The translations under genes were made by a program, and so were the position numbers. Below the pieces are notes generated by a model. The model was not told the DNA's origin. It saw nothing but the letters and a program-made list of their open reading frames with translations, and ran no database searches. From Monosporascus cannonballus (lineage: Eukaryota > Ascomycota > Sordariomycetes > Xylariales): 64,000 bases of DNA. Location of the stretch: assembly GCA_004154925.1 (NCBI GenBank), contig QJNS01000075.1, positions 186,001 through 250,000 of the forward strand, given 5' to 3'. Below, piece by piece: positions 25,006 to 38,308 of the stretch (its first letter is position 1; every line of letters starts with the position of its first letter).

Positions 25006-28000
25006 ATGACTTCTAAGTATACTAACGAGCCTATTGCAATCATAGGCAGTGGGTGCCGGTTCCCTGGCGGCGCTAGTTCGCCACCAAAGCTCTGGGACTT
25101 GCTAAAACAACCTCGAGACGTTTTGCAAAGGATTCCTGACAGCAGATTCAATCCTGATGGCTTCTACCATGGCGATCCTCAGTATCCAGGCCGTAGCAAT
25201 GTCCGAGACACCTACTTGCTCGACGAAAATGTCCGACAGTTCGATGCCCAATTCTTCAATATCAAGGGCGTAGAAGCTTCCGCAATCGACCCCCAACAAC
25301 GTATACTTCTCGAAACGACCTATGAAGCACTGGAAGCAGCAGGTCTCACTATCGAAGGCCTCCGAGGTTCCAATACTGGCATGTATCTGGGACTTATGTA
25401 TGGGGACTACGAACTTCTCCAATGGCGGGACCTGCAGACTATCCCTATATACCACGAGACCGGCACTGCCCGAAGTGTGGCCTCGAGTCGAATCTCGTAC
25501 TTTTACGATTGGCACGGACCATCAATCACTATCGATACGGCTTGTTCCTCTAGCCTGGTTGCTGTACACATGGCTGTCCAGGCTTTGCGAGTCGGAGAGA
25601 CAGACGTTGCGTTAGTTGCTGGCACGAATCTAATCCTTGGCCCAGAGCACTATATCGCTGAGAGCAACCTCAAGATGCTCTCCTCGGATGGTCAATGTCG
25701 AATGTGGGATGACTCAGGTAATGGCTACGGCCGAGGTGAAGGTGTAGCCGCCATGGTTCTGAAAACTCTTTCATCGGCCCTTGCAGATGGAGACCCTATC
25801 CAGTGTGTCATCCGTGAGACAGGCGTCAATCACGATGGACGAAGTCAAGGGATAACGATGCCAAGCGCGAAGGCCCAGACAGCCTTGATCCGGAGCACTT
25901 ACGCCAAGGCGGGTCTTGATATTAAAGCCAAGGATGATCGCTGCCAATACTTCGAAGCACACGGAACGGGGACTCCCGCTGGGGACCCCATCGAGGCCGA
26001 AGCAGTGTATAATGCCTTCTTTGGCGATGAAAACTCAGCCAATCCGCTGGCATCGACAAGTCAGGATGCCGACCCGTTGTGGGTAGGATCTATCAAGTCG
26101 ATCATCGGGCACACAGAGAGCACATCCGGTCTTGCTGGTGTGCTCAAAGTCGCTCTAGCTATGAAGAACGGCTACATTCCTCCCAATCTTCTTTTCAAGA
26201 ATGTCAACCCCCGTGTCAAACCATATTACGGTCCAATGCAAATTCCCCTCCAATTAACACAATGGCCCAAGCTGCCCCCTGGCCATCCTCGTAGGGCAAG
26301 CGTGAATAGCTTTGGTTTTGGGTACGTTGTCCGGGTTTCCCTTTTCTTATTCGCAGCTTATCTTATGAGGAATGATCCTCTACTTCGATATTTATTCTCT
26401 TTCTGTCGGTATACTTGTGTCTATCATCATCATTTTTTTAAACAAAAAGAACAACCAGAAAGAACAGTTGCTAACCCTGTATTTTCTAGCGGCACGAATT
26501 CCCATATCATCCTAGAAAGCTTCGAAGCACCCTTACGGCAGGCGCCGCCGAGTCCTACGTTGAACACCCCTTTTCTGTTCTCTGCCCACACAAAGCAGTC
26601 TCTACTGGATAATCTAGCGGAAATGGCGGCTCACCTAGAGAAACACCCTAACCTTCATGCTGCAGACCTGGCTTACACTCTGAGAAAAAGGAGGTCACAA
26701 TTGCCGATCCGTGTTGCGCTGTCGGCCTCGTCTGTCCAGGAACTGCGAGAAGAGCTTACCCAAGCAGTGACTCCTGAGATAGTAACAACAAAGTTGACTT
26801 CTGAAGACGGTGGCGAACCGAAAATTCTGGGCATCTTTACCGGACAAGGAGCGCAGTACATGCGCATGGGCGCAGAGTTATTAGAAGGTACCACCGAACA
26901 GGCACACGTTGTGGAAAATATCTTAGCCGACTTGGATCGATCACTTGGCAACCTGCCAGTCGCGGACCGTCCCAATTGGAAGATCAGAGACGAGCTTCTC
27001 CTGGCCGGAGACACATCCAGAATGAATGAGGCAAACCTGGCGCAGCCTCTGTGTACCGCCGTTCAGATTGTTCTCGTGCAGCTGTTGCGTATGGCGAAGG
27101 TCAAATTCACGGCCGTCGTAGGTCACTCCTCCGGAGAAATTGGTGCTGCGTATGCCGCGGGACAGCTGAAGGCTGAGGATGCGATCCGAATCGCTTATTA
27201 CCGTGGGCTATATGCCAAATTGGCTGGCTCTTCGGGAAAACGAGGGTCGATGATGGCCGCAGGTCTCTCTTGGGAAGATGCTTTAGATCTATGCGAAGAA
27301 CCGCAATTCCAGGGCAGAATTATGGTTGCTGCTAATAATGCACCGTCCAGCGTCACATTCACAGGCGATGAGGACGCTGTGCAGGAGATGAAGGCGATAT
27401 TGGAGGAGGACGATGTCTTCCACCAAGAGCTGAAAGTTGACAAGGCTTACCATTCACATCATATGAAAGCGTGCTCGGGTGCGTACCTGGAAGCCCTTCA
27501 TAGATGTGGGATTACTGTGCAGGAAGCTCATGAGGGCTGTCTGTGGTTCTCAAGTGTGCATCCTGACGAACCCCCGAACAGCCAGTCGCGACTCGATGGC
27601 GACTACTGGAACGACAATCTCGTATCTCCGGTCATGTTCATGGATGCAGTAGAGTCTGCTATCCACTCTAATAATTTCGACGCCGTTGTCGAGGTCGGAC
27701 CGCATCCCGCCCTCAAGAGACCAGTGCTCTCCATCTTTGAGGAGGTTTCCGAAGGCAGTGAACCACTGTATGTCGCCACTCTTCAAAGAAAAATGAGCGC
27801 ACGTAAGAGTATTTCGGCAGCGTTGGGGTCTCTATGGGCCCGTCTCGGGAATCAGGTCGTTGACATTGACGCCTACGAGCGCCTTGTGCAACAGAATTGC
27901 TCGTTTCAGGTTGTGCCTGACCTGCCCACGTACCAATGGTCACACAACCGTGAATATTGGCATGAACCCCAGGTTTCAAGAGCTCTCCGTCTGAGAGGCC

Positions 28001-31000
28001 ACTCAGCTCATCCGTTGCTGGGTGAGTTGAGTGCTGAAAGCTCTTCACATCAGCTTGGGTGGCGGAACACGTTACGAACCGCCGACCTGCCCTGGATTAA
28101 AGACCATCGAGTCCAAGGCTCAGTGGTCTTTCCAGCCGCTGGATATGTTGTCACAGCGCTCGAGACAATTCCTTTCATTGTCAACGAAGCCAGTTACAGC
28201 ATGGCAGAGGTTGAAGACTTCAACATTCTGCAACCCATGATCCTCGATAACGACGCCGAGGTATCTGTGCTTGTTGCTGTGAACGATATAGACCGACAAG
28301 AGCCTGGGCGTATCACAGCTCGCTTTACATACTCCTCTTGGCCGGACAGTACTTCTGGCCTTCGGCTGGTAGCCAGCGGCAAGCTGAATATCTTCCTCGG
28401 GGAGCCGACGGCCGACACCCTCCCAGAACTTAGTGTCTCTAAATTCAACAACATTTCTGTAGATTCTGAACGATTCTACGAATCAGCGGAGAGTTTCGGG
28501 TACGGGTACACTGGCATCTTTCGAGCGCTCTCTGGAATAGAGCGCAAGCATAGGCAAGCATCTGCAGATGTGGCCATCCCAGAAGACAATGCTAGCGAAA
28601 AAGCTTACGCTATCCACCCTGCTACCCTCGACGGGTCGCTCCAGGTGATGTTGTTGGCCAAGAGCTATCCCGGTGATGGCGAAATACGGTCCCTATACTT
28701 GCCTAGTAGTATTCGGAGAGTTCGGGTCAACCCGGCGTGGTGTGGTGATCATTGGACAGCCGGTGAAAAGGCTTCTGTCCACTCTGTTCTCACTGATTCT
28801 CCCTACCTCAGCGCCATCGAAGGTGACATAACAATATCGGACCATACTCGCAAGTTCACATCCATTCAATTGGAGGGCGTCGCCATCAAGCCTTTGAAGA
28901 GACCCACAGCTGAAGATGATAGACAGCTGTTCTCTGCCGTTGAGTGGGTGACGGCCAGTCCTGATCTGACCATCCTCCCTGAACGTCCCGTGACTGATGA
29001 GGATCGGAAACAAGCCGGTCTCATGGAGCGCGTTGCGGCTTTCTATCTGCGCCAGCTTGTGCAAGAATATCCACCTGGCCATTCTGCCCGCGACGACGCG
29101 TCGAATCAACACTACCGCCATTACTTACGATGGGCTGACCATGTTGTTCAGAAAGTCTCCCAGGGTCGGCACTCCTATGTGAATAAGGATTCGATGCCCG
29201 ATAACCTGGAAGATGCGATCAGCTCCTACCAACGGTATTTTCATTCCTTCATCCCCCCCTTCCCAATCGACACGTGCTTCTAAAAAAATAGAGCTCTAAC
29301 TTCCCAATCCTTCAGGTACTCTCATCTCCCAGGATTCAAACTGTTCCACAGTGCGGCGCAATATATGCCACAGGCCATTCGTGGTGAGGTGTCCATGGTC
29401 GAACGATTGGTGGGCACACCAGAATGGGTAGAGTACTACGAAACCTCCATAGGTCCCAAAGAGGCCGCAGAGCAGATGGGAGATGCCGTGCTACAGATAG
29501 TCAACCGTTATCCACGCGCAAAAATACTCGAAGTCGGTAAGTAGTACCTTCCCGTTCCGTCGCCCTTCCTCTTTATCGAGTGATGTTGCTCTGGACAATG
29601 CTCGTATACTGACTTCCACGAACAAAAGGCGCTGGAACCGGCGGTGCAACGAAGAAGATTTTCAACCGCATTGGACGAAACTTTTCCTCTTACGACTATA
29701 CCGATATCTCAGCTGGGTTTTTCGGCGTAGCAAAAACCTCCTTCCAACCATGGCAAGACAAGATGAATTTTAAGGTTCTCAACCTTGATGAAGACATCGA
29801 CCCGACGAAATTTGCTCAAGGTTCTTATGATATGATCGTGGCCTCACTCGTCATACATGCCACGAAGAGCATTGAGGCTAGCCTGCGCAAACTTCGATCT
29901 CTCCTGAAACCGGGAGGCTATCTTGTCCTGAGCGAGGTTGTGAACGTCGAAGCCATATATACAACCTTTATTTTCGGTTGTCTCGAAGGCTGGTGGCACG
30001 AGGACCGACCAATGGGGGCACCTCTCCCAGTTGCGGACTGGCATAGGTTTCTGCTCAATTCTGGGTTTTCTGGTGTGGATACATCGACTCCGGATGATGA
30101 CAGCCTGGTATTTCCATTCCAGGTGCTGGTATCCCAAGCAATTGATGAACGAATCGCCTTCATTCGCGAGCCCCTGTCGCTTCCTTCAAGCCTATTCGAA
30201 GGAGGGCCCGCCATTGAAGAATTGATCATCATCGGCGGAACCACTAGTCGTGTTCTACAACTAGTCGAGGACGTCCAGGGGTTACTTCGAGGTTGTTGTG
30301 GCTCCATACTCACTTTCAAGAATCTCGAGGCCCTCGATGCAACAACCAAAATCACAACAAAGAGTACCGTCCTAGTATTGGAAGAGCTAGATCGCCCGGT
30401 CTTTGAAGGCCTTACTCCCGAACGCTTCGAGGCGCTCAAGCATCTACTCACCTCCAAAAAAGCCGTGCTCTGGGTTACGGAGAATAGGCTCGTCAGTAAT
30501 CCATATGCGAACATGGTCGTTGGACTGGAGCGGTCGATATCGTGGGAGGTTCCAGACTTACGCGTGCGGTTCATTGATTTTGAAAATGTTCCGCAGCCCA
30601 GTCCCAAGCTTTTGGCCGAGTCTGTGCTTCGGTTGCATGTTGCGGAGCCTTGGATGTTAGAGGAGGGTGACATCAAACCACTGTGGTCCATGGAAACTGA
30701 GATGATCTGCAGATCCAATGGCAGCACCGTCTTGCCCCGGATGCGGCACCTGTCTGAGTTGAACGATCGGCTTAACTCTACATCAAGACTTGTCACGAAA
30801 CATGTCGACCCTAGCAAGGCCGCCGTTGCTCTCACAGATACTGGAGGGGAGTTAATTCTCCGGCAGGCTATGCTAAACACGTCTGACACCAAGTCGGAGG
30901 ATGAAAAAGGAATTCAGTTACGTCTGACCCACTCCTCCTCATACGCCATCAGGTGTGAGTTAGGGTTCATGTACGCTGTTCTGGGGAAGTCTGTTGATAA

Positions 31001-34000
31001 CGGCTCGCGTTACCTGGGATTCACTGCATCGCCAGCATCCATTATGACGCTATCCAAGAACAGCGTGTCGTCTTTCTCAGTCCCTGCCGAGGCCGAAAGT
31101 CTTCTGATAGGGCTCATAACTTCACTACTACTTGCTAAAACGATCCTGAATGGCTGCAAACAGGGTGATAGAATTCTGGTCCATGCTGCCACACCCCTCC
31201 TTGCGACGACCCTGGAGACAGAGTCTAGGAAGATGAATGTTGCTGTCACCTACACGACTTCATCAACGGTTGATGCATCCAGGCTAGGATGGATTTATGT
31301 CAACCCGTGGCTAGGCCGGTCCCAACTGAAACGGCTGCTCCCTCGCAATGTTGCCAAATTTGTCGACCTGACACCAGCCGGAGAATCTCACTCTCCAAAA
31401 CTGCCCATCTACACTGCCTTAGATGGCCATTTCCTATATGAAGACATTGATTCGTTGTTCCAGACGTCCTCTGGTGAATACAAAGAGGATGCCGCCGTGA
31501 ATGCAGCCGATCTCCTGAGCATGGCTCTCTCAGTGTGCGAGAGCCTCAAGTCTCAGCAAGGGATTCCTGCCGCTATTGAGAAGGTTTCCATTGATGAGGT
31601 ATCGATGCAAAACAGGCGCTTACCACTGTGGGCGGTCGTGGAGTGGGATAGTCCGGCACCATGCGCGGTATCTATCCGTCCCCTAGATGTGCGCTTGCGG
31701 CCTGATCGCACGTACTGGCTGGTGGGCCTCACAGGAAGTTTAGGAGTCTCCACGTGTGAATGGATGATCAGCCGGGGCGCCCGAAATATCGTGCTCAGCA
31801 GCCGGGATCCCAAAATTGACCCTGCTTGGTATGCCATTTGAAGACTCATTCCCTCCCCTTCTACCCTTGAAGAGCTTATGACTTAGCACTCCTAACTCCT
31901 CATGCTCACAACTTCCTACTCCTTTCATTCCTCCATATTCCTTTGCTTACCCGAGGACTCTTGTTGATATACCTACACTTATTGCTGATTGAATGGATTG
32001 CTAACGGTAATTCGATGATAGGCTTCAGGCCACAGAAGCAAACGGTGCCAAAGTCCGGGTGGAGAGATGGTAAGGGACACACCGACCATCAAAGCAGACT
32101 CCAGCTAACTTAGACGATAGCGACATATCAGACTTTGATTCCCTGCAGCGTCTCTATCAGGATATTTGCAAGACAATGCCAACCATCGCCGGAGTTGCGC
32201 ACGGTGCAATGGTCTTAAAAGATATCTCCACCTGGGATGCTAGCTACGAAGATGCTATGAGTGTCCTCAAACCAAAGGTTGACGGAAGCATACATGTAGA
32301 TCGGCTTTTCCATGACCACAATCTTGACTTCCTCATCTTCTTCTCTTCCTCGATCACAGCCCTTGGAAACCCAGGCCAGGCACTTTACACCGCCGCAAAC
32401 CAATTCTTGTCTGGACTGATTCGCCAGCGCCGACTGCGTGGTATGGCTGGGTCAACTATGGGTATCGCAATGGTGCTCGGGGTGGGATATGTGACTGAGC
32501 AATTGGACGATACTGCAATGTCAAGGCTGAATAAACGGGGTTTCGACATCCTCTCTGAGGGCGAGTTCCACCAATTCCTGGCTGAGGCGATTTCAGTTAG
32601 CAGACCGCTGTCGCCAGATGCAGAGGAGATCTGGAGCGGCCTGAACCTGGCATCTGACAAGCTACATGACCAGCTTCCTTGGTATTCGAATCCACAATTC
32701 GCCTTCCTAATTGGGTCTGGAGAATCTACCTATCGTGCTTCCTATCAAGGCACAGCTGCGGTGTCCATCAAACAACAGCTAGCTAGGGCAGAGACGCTCC
32801 CGGCAGTCGAAACAATCTTGTTCGGTAAGGATGTCACTTTCCGACCATCTTTATTGTGAAACCCCGTTGCTAACCGATTCATAGAAACTATGACGCAGGA
32901 GATCCGAACACTTCTTGAATTGGGCGATGATCAGGAGTTGAACCGCTCGACCCGGACCGATGACCTTGGTGTTGACTCACTCGTTGCTGTGAAGCTTAGA
33001 ACGTGGCTTTCGAGTAACTACGAAGTTAATATTCCGACGCTCGAGATTCTCGGAGGAGCATCGCTCGAACAGCTGACGCAGAAGGTACTGAAATCTCTGC
33101 CCGAAAGCGCCATTCCCAACGTCTCGAACCCCGCCAGTTCAAGCGGCGAAGATATATCTCGGAGCGACACTCCCAAGTCCGATGAAGTTGACGAAGAAAC
33201 TGAGTCCAGCAGTGTGAGCGCTGAAGATGGCCAGCGGAAAATGCCAGAGCGTTCTCCAATGGTAAGGACAGCCCCTGTCAGTTTTACTCAGACCATGTTC
33301 TGGTTTGTTCAGTGAGTGCTCAAAACAAGTTGATCTCCCGTTTTTACTCAACTACTTGCGGAACATTCTAAGAGCTTTGATCAAAAATAAGTACGCTAAT
33401 TTGTTTTTACTCACCAGTGCACTTCTCCATGACAGCTCAACCCTGAACAGCTCGTGGTGCTTCCGGTTGAACGGCAAAGTGCGCAAAAATGATCTGTCAC
33501 GCGCGGTTCAGGTGCTGGCCCAGAGACACGAGAGTCTGCGCACGTGCTTCGAGGTGACGGAAGATCAGGGGGTAATACAGGGAGTACTCGAATCGTCCTC
33601 GCTGGCTCTAGAGTGTTACGACATTGACTCGGTCGAAGAGGTTGAGCATTATTTCCGCGTACTGGACAAACATGAATTCGACTTGACCTACGGGTCTGTT
33701 ATCAGAATGATGCTATTGACGCGCTCTTCCACGGAGCATTATCTTCTCATCGGATACCATCATATTATCTTCGACGGTGCCAGCCACGTTCCCCTCATGC
33801 ATGAATTAGATCGTGCCTACAACTGGTATGTCACTCAAAGATCATTCAATCAAGAGAGGGTGTAACTTGGAACCCAAAACAATGAATCGCTGACTCTAAT
33901 TCGATGACAGGGAACCGTCTCCGTCCAAAGTGCTTCAATTTGTAGACTTTTCAAACCGGCAAAATTTGCTTTACAAGGATGGATCCTGGGACGGAAAAAT

Positions 34001-37000
34001 TGCTTTCTGGCGCGAGCAATTCAAGACTATCCCGGAAGCTTTGCCTATCCACCGCAGTAGGGTGTCGGAGCGCCAGTTATTGTCACGTTATGACACCAGC
34101 ACGCAAGCAGAAGTTGACTTCGACGCCGATGTCTACGCGCGGCTCCGTGCCTTCGCCAGGACCTATCGCACCACAACACTCCATATTTACCTAGCCGCTC
34201 TCAAGATCCTTCTCTTCAGGTTCCTCGGCACCACGGACATTTGCATTGGCCTCGCAGATGATGGCCGGAGGGGGGATGGCTTGCAAACCTGCATTGGGCC
34301 TTTTCTCAACATCTTGCCAATACGCATGTCGGCTAAAGCTAACGAAACATTCGTCCGAAGTGCCCAAACTGCCCGTGACAAGACGCTGGCGGCCCTCGAG
34401 AATTCGGAAGTCCCGCTTGAGGTAATATTTAACGAGCTGCGCTTAAAGCGGTCAGCCACGCATAGTCCGCTCTTCCAGGTTTTTCTCAACTATCTACCCA
34501 TCGGAGTACAGGGGGCAGAAGTCTTCTGTGGCTGCGAGCTAGAACAGGTAAATGTCAGTCCGGCCCAGCTACCCTTCGACATCACACTCGGCATTCTCCA
34601 GACTCCTGAGAGAATACGAATATATATCATTACGCAATCACACCTGTACTCCCAAGAAGATTGCTCCTTGCTCGCCCGTGGCTATCAAGACGTGCTGAAC
34701 GAATTCGCAACAACCCCAAAAGCTAAGATCGGCAGTAAATGGCATTTCCGGCCAGAGGATCTGGAGAGGGCTTTGTCGCTAGGTCGAGGTATGTGTGCGC
34801 ATATGGGTTGCCCCAGCGATGAATTGTCGATCTTGTCCGAGGTTGGCGGCTGCAATTGAAAATGCGTTTGTAAGGCTAACCTGTTCCTGTCAAGGCCCGA
34901 CATTTCGTTCTCAGTACTGCGAAACACTGATTCATCACGTCGAGGCACTTGCGTCCTCCTTTGGCAAGAAAGCAGCGATCATAGACGACGGCGGCCGTTC
35001 GCGATGCTACAAGAGTCTTATTGATCGGGTATCCGCAATTAGCCAGCGCCTGTTAGACTTGGGAATCCGTCCCGGGGCCAGACTCGCCGTTTTCCAGCAG
35101 CCATCGATCAGTTGGATTGAGTCGTTGCTAGCAATACTCAAAATCGGCGCTGTTTACTCACCCCTGGACCCAAGCATCCCGCTGGAACGACTTTCTCTAA
35201 TAGTCCGTGACTGTCAGCCTGCAGCCATACTTGTCCATACCGCCACAGCTGGGCTGGAAAATGGCCTGGAACCTTCTCCGGATACGATAATCGTCGACGT
35301 TTCCAAGCTTAGCGATTCTCCCACGAGACCAATCCCGACATACGCTTCCGTGGATTTCCCGGCGATCGTGCTCTATACCAGTGGCTCGACCGGCACTCCC
35401 AAGGGAGTCCAGATCTCCCATAACAATTTGACGTACGCCTTTGACAGGACGATGAATGAACAGGCGCCCAAGCATACGGATACTGTGCTGCATCAAACTG
35501 CTTACAGCTTCGACCTTTCCATCATGCAGATTTTCATGGCTCTCACGGTTGGCGCAACGCTATGCGTGGCTACGGAGAACACTCGGCAAGATTCATGCCT
35601 AATCGCGAAACTCATCCGTGAGCAGGGTATTACGAGTACTCTGGCAACCCCGACAGAGTACAAAGGCTGGCTCCGCCACGAAAACTGGCCCCTGTTACGG
35701 GGTTCGGCTTTGAAAGTTTGCATGACAGCCGGGGAGGCCGTGACCGAGTCTCTAGTACAGCTCTTCCGAGAGGTAGATATCCCAGAACTTGTCCTGTACA
35801 ACTGCTACGGCCCGACTGAGACAACCTGCGGCTCCACGGGGACCGAGATATCATATCGGGCATCTGAATCATGTCAGGGCTACTATCCTGCAGGTCCCGC
35901 TTTTCCGAATGAGAGCATATACATTCTTGATGAGAAGCAGAACCTGCAGCCAGTCGGACTACCAGGAGAGGTCTACATTGCCGGCTCTGGTGTCGCCACG
36001 GGGTATCTCAACAGAGCGGAGCAGACGCAAGGAGCGTTCCTACCAGATCCCTTCGCTGGCCCTGAGTACCAGAGGATGGGTTGGACGACCATGTACCGCA
36101 CTGGAGACCGCGGACGCTTACTGGAAGATGGATCTCTTCAGCTCGAAGGTAGAATTGATGGTGACACCGAAGTCAAGATCCACGGAGTTCGTATGGACCT
36201 CAGAGATGTCGAGCAGACGATATTACGAACTTCCATGGGGCATCTGAGCGACGCAGTAGCATCCATCCGGCTCGCGACAGGAACCGAATCTGTCAAATTT
36301 GTGGTCGCACACGTCACCTTCTCTGGGCTTGACCCTTCGGTCGATCGCGAGCGGTTCCTCAATGAGCTACGTCAGAAACTTCCACTCCCGCGTCAGATGC
36401 GTCCTGCTGCAATTATAGCGATAGAAGCACTACCGAGAACCATTTCTGGGAAGATCGACCGGAAAGCCATCGCCTCCCTCCCCGGGCCTCAAAGCGTGGC
36501 CAGCGAAGATGAGGATATACTCTCAGAACGGGAACTTTGCATGCTTTCCATTTGGAAGGAGGTGATACCACAGGAACTCTCTGAAATGTTTCAAATACGA
36601 CAAGACTCTGATTTCTTCACCGTCGGGGGGAATTCGATCTTGTTGATGGAGGTCGCTGGTTTGATTCGTCGGAGAATGAACAAACATATACCCCTTATCG
36701 CGCTATATCAATCAATCACGCTTGGTTCTATGGCTGAACTGCTCGGTGATGGTCCCCTGCCAACCAACAATCGCCAATATGACTGGTCGGCCGAGGCAAA
36801 CCCACAGCTCTTGCCGGTGTATGAGACTAAGCCACGAACCTCGATACCCGGAATTCGATCTCCCCCGCGGGTGGTCGTTCTTACTGGCGCCACCGGTTTT
36901 TTGGGAGGCAAACTCCTGCAAGCCCTTGTCAATCAAGAGCACATCGAGGAAGTCGTATGTATCGGCCTGCGAACTGAATCGTCCGAGAGACGTGCCAACA

Positions 37001-37854
37001 TCGAGGGGTATAAGAAGGTCACCTGCTACGGTGGTAATTTGAAATTTCGACGCCTGGGGCTAGACGAGCAGACAGCGCGCGATGTCTTCCGAAGAGCGGA
37101 TGCTGTCATACACAACGGCGCGGACGTCTCGCATTTGAAAACATACGCGTCCCTGAAGGCGGCCAACGTCGAGTCCACGCGAGAGCTCGTGCTGCTCAGT
37201 CTACCTCGACGCATCCCCTTCCACTACATCTCCACCACGGGGGTGGCCATGTACACAAAGTCCCCGGAGGTGGCGGAAACTTCGATACGCTCCAATCCCC
37301 CTCCAACTGACGGAAATTACGGCTATATTGCGTCCAAGTATGTCAGCGAGACGTATCTCGAAAAGGTTCATGCGCAGTACGGACTACCCGTATGGATCCA
37401 CCGCCCCTCCAGCATCGTCCGCCCCGGATCAGACGGCGTACTAGGGACCACAGAAGTGCCGGACATCACTCAGAACATGTTGGGGTACTCGCACCGGGTC
37501 AAAATGGTACCGACTGCGCCGGCGCTCCAGGGTTGGCTCGACTTTGTCTATCCGGAGTCTGTAGCTGAGGCCGTCATCGGCGATGTGAACAGCTCTACCT
37601 CCAGGGGAAATTGTCTCGTCTATAGACACGAGGCCGGCGATGTGGAAGTGAACGTCTCGAATCTGACGAAGTTCTTGGAGAAGGAGTCGGGGGCGGCTTT
37701 TAAACAGGTTCCAATTGAGGAATGGGTCGCGAGCGCCCAGGAGGTGGGATTAGAAGAGGCAATGGCCACCATCTTCCGGGGGTTCGGCCTCATCGACAAC
37801 ATGTCTTTTCCAAGGATATTGAGAAACCCTCTGCAAGGGCGCGATGTTAACTAG
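25006..37854 (+). CDS. Hybrid PKS-NRPS synthetase (10 exons, 3968 aa)
   Basis: Exons: 25006-26321, 26490-29234, 29316-29536, 29629-31828, 32022-32069, 32121-32824, 32885-33311, 33418-33825, 33911-34788, 34895-37854. All phases agree and give 3968 codons. Domains by motif: KS (DTACSSS, Cys180); AT (GHSSG, Ser652); DH (HxxxGxxxxP, His978; Asp1153); MT (EVGAGTGG, about 1426-1433); a degenerate ER/structural region (about 1700-2080) with no visible nucleotide loop; KR (GLTGSLG from 2127, Tyr2266); ACP (Ser2443); C (HHxxxDG, catalytic His2669); A (A3 at 3143-3153); T (Ser3563); terminal R domain (GATGFLG 3647-3653, Tyr3793, Lys3797). By hand alignment to GrsA the A-domain pocket reads roughly D-L-M-L-M-A-C-C-G-K; I make no substrate call. 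It makes a polyketide-amino acid conjugate. Intron 1 is 168 nt and stop-free. Confidence 0.95.
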
Positions 37855-38308
37855 GTGTTACGCTAAGGGGCAATCCTTCCCCCGCGGGCAATAGCTAGGT
37901 GATGCCAGGTAGCAGCCGTAGTACCCTTAATACCAGATTCATCTTATACCAAACATAGTTGTGAGAGGATAGATAAGTCGTCGAGTTGATTATTCGTGCC
38001 GCACTCTACACTAGCACAAGATTTCAAAGCTCATGCATACAGTGATGAAATGGATGCAAACACAGACAGAGGGCTGCCTACAGGCGTGGGGACACCCGGC
38101 AGCGTCTGATAGTTTTATTTTAACCAAAGTCCCCCGCAGAGGTATCATTTCATTCATTTTATAACGTTATGTACCTCCCACAGGTCTTCCTGGGCATCCG
38201 TCAGTAGGCCTCACGCCATCAGTTCATGACAAAAGTTTTAATATTTTCACTGAATGAGGTTCGTTTCAAGCAACTAAAGGCGTTGAACGATTATAATTGT
38301 TTTGCAGA
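37855..38308. other. Convergent intergenic spacer
   Basis: This is the 3' flank of both the PKS-NRPS (plus) and the enoyl reductase (minus). I see no open frame or repeat. It would contain both polyadenylation regions. Confidence 0.6.

Noticed and set aside
29918..30892. 324-codon minus-strand open frame inside the synthetase
   Set aside because: It lies antisense to a continuous exon with clear domain motifs and has no recognisable product.
36886..37854. Calling the terminal domain a Dieckmann cyclase and the product a tetramic acid
   Set aside because: The catalytic Tyr and Lys and the nucleotide loop are present, so the sequence alone does not support it.
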